A stretch of 22,077 nt of DNA. Origin: Funneliformis mosseae. Lineage: Eukaryota; Glomeromycota; Glomeromycetes; Glomerales; Glomeraceae. The position numbers and the translations under genes are program-made. The notes under the pieces were generated by a model. That model did no database searches and had not been told where the DNA came from. It saw nothing but the letters and a program-made list of their open reading frames with translations. Shown here piece after piece: positions 19,264 through 22,077 of this stretch. The first letter of the stretch is position 1, and every line of letters starts with the position of its first letter. The DNA is taken from positions 1 through 22,077 of the forward strand of contig CAJVPP010001180.1 of the NCBI GenBank assembly GCA_910592005.1, read 5' to 3'.

Positions 19264-19411
19264 TAGATTTTTAGATTAAAGTCAAATCAGTTCAAAAGAT
19301 TGACTTAACCTAATCTGATCTGATAAAATTTAAGTCAAATAATAGTTTTTCTTGAATGATTTATTATCAGTAAATTAAAAATAATAGAGTTTATTATTTG
19401 TTATATTATTA

Positions 19412-19430
19412 TTTATATTAAATATTTTTT
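19412..19430. repeat. SINE target-site duplication, left copy
   Basis: TTTATATTAAATATTTTTT is identical over all 19 bases to 20317-20335. The final T's merge with the poly(T) that is the element's poly(A) tail on the minus strand. Confidence 0.85.
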
Positions 19431-19838
19431 TTTTTTTTAGTATTCGATAATACCAGAGAGGTTATACTGGCGAAGGAATCATATGAAATCTTATATGCTG
19501 ACTCAATTCAGGAAAGATCTTGACTGACTTTTAATCATCAGCCCTAATCCACATCGATATACTGGTCTGAAGCTTACTACCTAGGTTGACATCCCTGAGA
19601 GCGTATCCTCAGCGCCCTAGACTTTAGAACCACTGTCAAATTTGGATAGAGGGATCACTTTCAGCCACAAGGTACTTGTGTCATGTTTTTCCTTGTTTTT
19701 ACCAACACTATATCTGGATACTATTACCTCTGTCCGGTATCAAGGTATTTTACACATGATTGAGAAGGCTTAGACATTATTTATCTTATAAAACCTCAGA
19801 AAGGTAGGTGGCTGTTATACCCATATTATCAAATTTAC

Positions 19839-19855
19839 CCAAGAATCGAACCCGG
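19839..19855 (-). promoter_or_regulatory. Internal B box and tRNA-like T-arm of the SINE
   Basis: On the minus strand CCGGG, TTCGATT, CTTGG form a 5-bp stem (two G-U pairs) and a 7-nt loop, the exact geometry of a tRNA T-arm. GGGTTCGATTC fits the pol III B-box consensus GGTTCGANTCC better than the head copy does. It is part of the SINE body, not a separate functional tRNA: no acceptor stem closes it. Confidence 0.6.
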
Positions 19856-20235
19856 CCTCTACCTCTAATGACAGCTCGATTGGATGGTTGCTGTGACAGT
19901 GCAATACAGTTTATTATCAACCATAATCACCTCAAAGGTTTCTCAAGATGTCACCCAATCTACTAATACTGGTTAATCACTTCCTTACTTGTGTAAGGGC
20001 CCTTAAATTGAAGACGTGAGACAGTACCCATTATAGGCTTATCAGTAAAGGCTAAGTTTTTGTCGATCTCTGGCTTCATTTGCATCCACTTGTTCTTGAA
20101 TATTCAGTATTTAGGCATAATTAACGCTGATTAATGGGTTGATCGACCAGTTTCTAACGCATATTAGTATATACACCTACATATTCAGTTACATATAAAA
20201 TTTTTATGAAAATCATCTAGTTTTATGCCTCGGCT

Positions 20236-20302
20236 GAGACTTGAACTTGTGGTTATTGCAGTGTAACCCACAATAGGAGCTCAGTTGTTACTAACTGAAC
20301 TA
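20236..20302 (-). promoter_or_regulatory. SINE head: pol III A and B boxes
   Basis: The A box is TAGTTCAGTTAGTA at 20302-20289 and the B box is GTTCAAGTCTC at 20246-20236, spaced as in tRNA genes. Between them TATTG and CAATA can pair as an anticodon-like stem, and GTTC with GAGC as a D stem. The A box begins 14 nt after the element's first base, the usual distance from a pol III start. Confidence 0.7.
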
Positions 20303-20316
20303 GGGACACTAATCCC

Positions 20317-20335
20317 TTTATATTAAATATTTTTT
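20317..20335. repeat. SINE target-site duplication, right copy
   Basis: Identical 19-mer to 19412-19430. It directly abuts the first base of the element. Confidence 0.85.
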
Positions 20336-20464
20336 AATATAATTTAACAAATAAATAAAAAACTTTCCTTTTTGAATCAAATAAGATTAGTTCAGATAAA
20401 CCAAATCTGATAGGTCAACCATATATAACTAACATATTAAAATTTATCATTTAAATAACATTTA

Positions 20465-21800
20465 TAAAAAATTTTTTTAAAACATGATAGTTTTACATAA
20501 TCTTTATTAAATTTAAAATAATCATAATATAAATAAAATAAAATACAAATTTAAGAAAATATAAAAATCTCTATTTAATATAAAGTAAATTAAGACTAAC
20601 TCTGCACTTTTCAGAATTTATTTATAATTTAAGCTAAAAATATTACTTTTTAGTAATATAAAAGAGAAAGGGATTAGTCACTATAGCACTAAAAATTTAT
20701 CTAATAAGATCTGTAATAGACCATCTTGTCAATTAAATTATTTATTAGAAAATAAAAAGAGTAGCATGTAATACTATATAAAGGATTTTGTATTATCTAT
20801 CTTTAATTTAAGTTTAATATTATAAGACTTTTTAAAGTCAGGTTGTTAAAAACATCTGTCAATTTAGATGGCTTGTATTTACTTAAAAAGAAATGCATGA
20901 TAGTTAATAATATTATTAATATAAGTTCTTTCAAACCTATAGTCTTTTTAACAAAATAGTTGCCATATTAGCAAATTAAAAAGATTTAAGACCAGATTAC
21001 AATCTTTGATTAAGCTATAAAGAAATTATTATGAACTTAGATAATATTTTGTAGTTTAGTCTAAAAGATAAACATTCACAAATATGATTAAAAGTTTCAT
21101 CTATATAATTGCATTGAATATGAAATCAATAGTGTTAAAATAGTGTAGGATTTTATATTTTTAGGATTTCTTAAATTGGAATCATTTCTAGTAGTTATTA
21201 GATTTTCTTTTTTTTAACTGCTAAAACTTCATTTGAAATATAAGAGGTAATGATATTGTCATTAATGTAAAAGGCTATGGAGTTCAATTAATAGGAATCT
21301 ATCATCCTTTTTGATCATATATAATTATTTAAATTTATCAAAAATTGTAAAATACATAATGTGTTTAGTAAAAAGATGTATAGGACTAAAATTACTATCT
21401 CTTTATAATAGAAATAAAAACTGCTCTGAAAACTGCAAATCAAATATAAAAGCTTCAGAATTGTAGTTATTCTTTGCTAAATTATCAACTTTGTCATTAA
21501 ATAAATTACTTAAATATGCTTTGATTTTGTGTAGGCAGATGTCTAATTTACTAACTTTATAATTTAAGTAAACTAAAGAATAAGTTAAAGGTAATATAGA
21601 TAATATTCTCTTATAATTATGAAATTATTATATGATTACTTGTGAATTAGTATTAATAATTATGCAATAATTAAGAAGTAAAATCAATAATGGCTATAAA
21701 AATTGCTGTTACTTCAGCAACTAATAAGAAAGAAAAGAAAGTGATAAGAGCAATTAAAAAAGAAACTATTAGTAAATTAAAATATATTTATAACTAAGTT
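20465..21800 (-). mobile_element. Decayed LINE 3' region with RNase H and zinc-finger remnants, copy B
   Basis: On the minus strand VAEVTAIFIAII (about 21720-21680) is the RNase H block with the conserved Glu. IIINTNSQVI follows where the family has a 'TDSQ' Asp, here Asn. Then come ICLHKIKAYLSN and NDKVDNLAKNN (about 21545-21460), where the last catalytic Asp is kept but a conserved His is Tyr. A frame with only scattered stops links these over about 290 bp. Downstream, CNYIDETFNHICEC (21113-21072) is a Cys/His finger typical of LINE C termini. A 3' non-coding region colinear with 6295-6660 follows to about 20465. The reverse transcriptase would lie beyond 21800 and is not visible before the window ends. 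The element is inactive. Confidence 0.75.
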
Positions 21801-22017
21801 AGGTATATTTTGAGATATAAATAATCCAAACTAAAGAGTGAACTATCTGTAAAAAAAATTTATAAAAAAAATTAAAAAATAAACAAATAAAATTAATAAA
21901 AATAAAATGCTATTTTTAAATGATCAGGTATAATGTAAATAGATCACATGATTTGTTAATTTACAAGAATATTTAAATAAATTAAACCATAATGTAAAAG
22001 TTGGAATAGGCAAGTAG

Positions 22018-22077
22018 TTAGGGATGGGAAAAGTTTCAAATGAAGTGATTTAGAGTCAGTTCTAGAACCAAATGTTA
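22018..22077 (+). mobile_element. Possible hAT-type terminus at the window edge (partial)
   Basis: TTAGGGATGGGAAAAG at 22018-22033 resembles hAT terminal repeats. It is followed by GATTTAGAGTCAGTTC and TAGAACC, shared (inverted) with 15918-15958. The element would run off the right end of the window, so neither its size nor its gene content can be judged. Confidence 0.35.

Larger units (their letters stand above)
19431..20316 (-). mobile_element. Long tRNA-derived SINE with poly(A) tail and two tRNA-like modules
   Basis: The element lies on the minus strand. It starts GGGATTAGTGTCCCTAGTTC at 20316 and ends in a poly(A) tail (T run at 19425-19438). It is bounded by a perfect 19-bp duplication, so the whole 886 bp moved as one unit by target-primed reverse transcription. 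The head carries a tRNA-like pol III promoter: A box TAGTTCAGTTAGTA (20289-20302) and B box GTTCAAGTCTC (20236-20246). A second tRNA-like module lies near 19839-19895. It has a complete T-arm (CCGGG-TTCGATT-CTTGG) and an upstream D-arm-like GCAACCATCCAATCGAGCTG. No long open reading frame exists, so it would depend on a LINE for movement. It keeps CpGs and balanced composition unlike its AT-rich flanks, which indicates a young insertion. Length is well above the usual 150-500 bp for SINEs. Confidence 0.8.

Noticed and set aside
19839..19895. A tRNA gene on the minus strand
   Set aside because: The T-arm is convincing, but no acceptor stem or normal anticodon arm closes the structure. It lies inside a SINE.

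Overview
This is an extremely AT-rich eukaryotic window, most likely from a fungus and probably an arbuscular mycorrhizal fungus (Glomeromycotina, Rhizophagus-like). That assignment is inference. It rests on the base composition, short spliceosomal introns (GTAAGT...TAG, 88-131 bp), sparse small genes, and the mix of decayed Tigger/pogo, LINE, Tc1-like and tRNA-SINE elements. No bacterial signals, true tRNA or rRNA genes, or CRISPR arrays were seen.

Left block (1-9200) is transposon and satellite heterochromatin. A satellite with monomers of about 100-104 bp fills 1-125 and 2481-5400. It is split by one full-length but dead Tigger/pogo transposon (126-2480) inserted at a TA dinucleotide; removing it rebuilds an intact monomer. 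Then come AT-rich unique sequence, a MITE-like element (5938-6250), a decayed minus-strand LINE 3' end (6295-7480) and short repeats.

Central block (about 9200-16400) is less AT-rich and keeps CpG dinucleotides. It holds the C-terminal end of a second Tigger element (9215-9511) and the only two credible protein-coding genes, both on the plus strand. One is a single-exon 104-aa gene (12049-12363) with a clear TATA box. The other is a five-exon gene (13751-14679) encoding 170 aa, whose first exon is only 41 nt. Neither protein is one I recognise.

Right block (16400-22077) is again AT-rich and repeat-filled. It has a lone Tc1/mariner-type terminus, degenerate tandem and inverted repeats, and an unusually long (about 886 bp) minus-strand tRNA-derived SINE with two tRNA-like modules and a perfect 19-bp target-site duplication. 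A second copy of the same LINE follows (RNase H plus zinc-finger remnants), then what looks like a hAT-type end at the window edge. The older elements carry many lesions best explained by C-to-T/G-to-A change, including loss of catalytic residues. The SINE and the gene island have been spared.

The most interesting items are the two-module SINE, the satellite/Tigger nest, and the five-exon gene with a tiny di-cysteine first exon and two 3n micro-exons.
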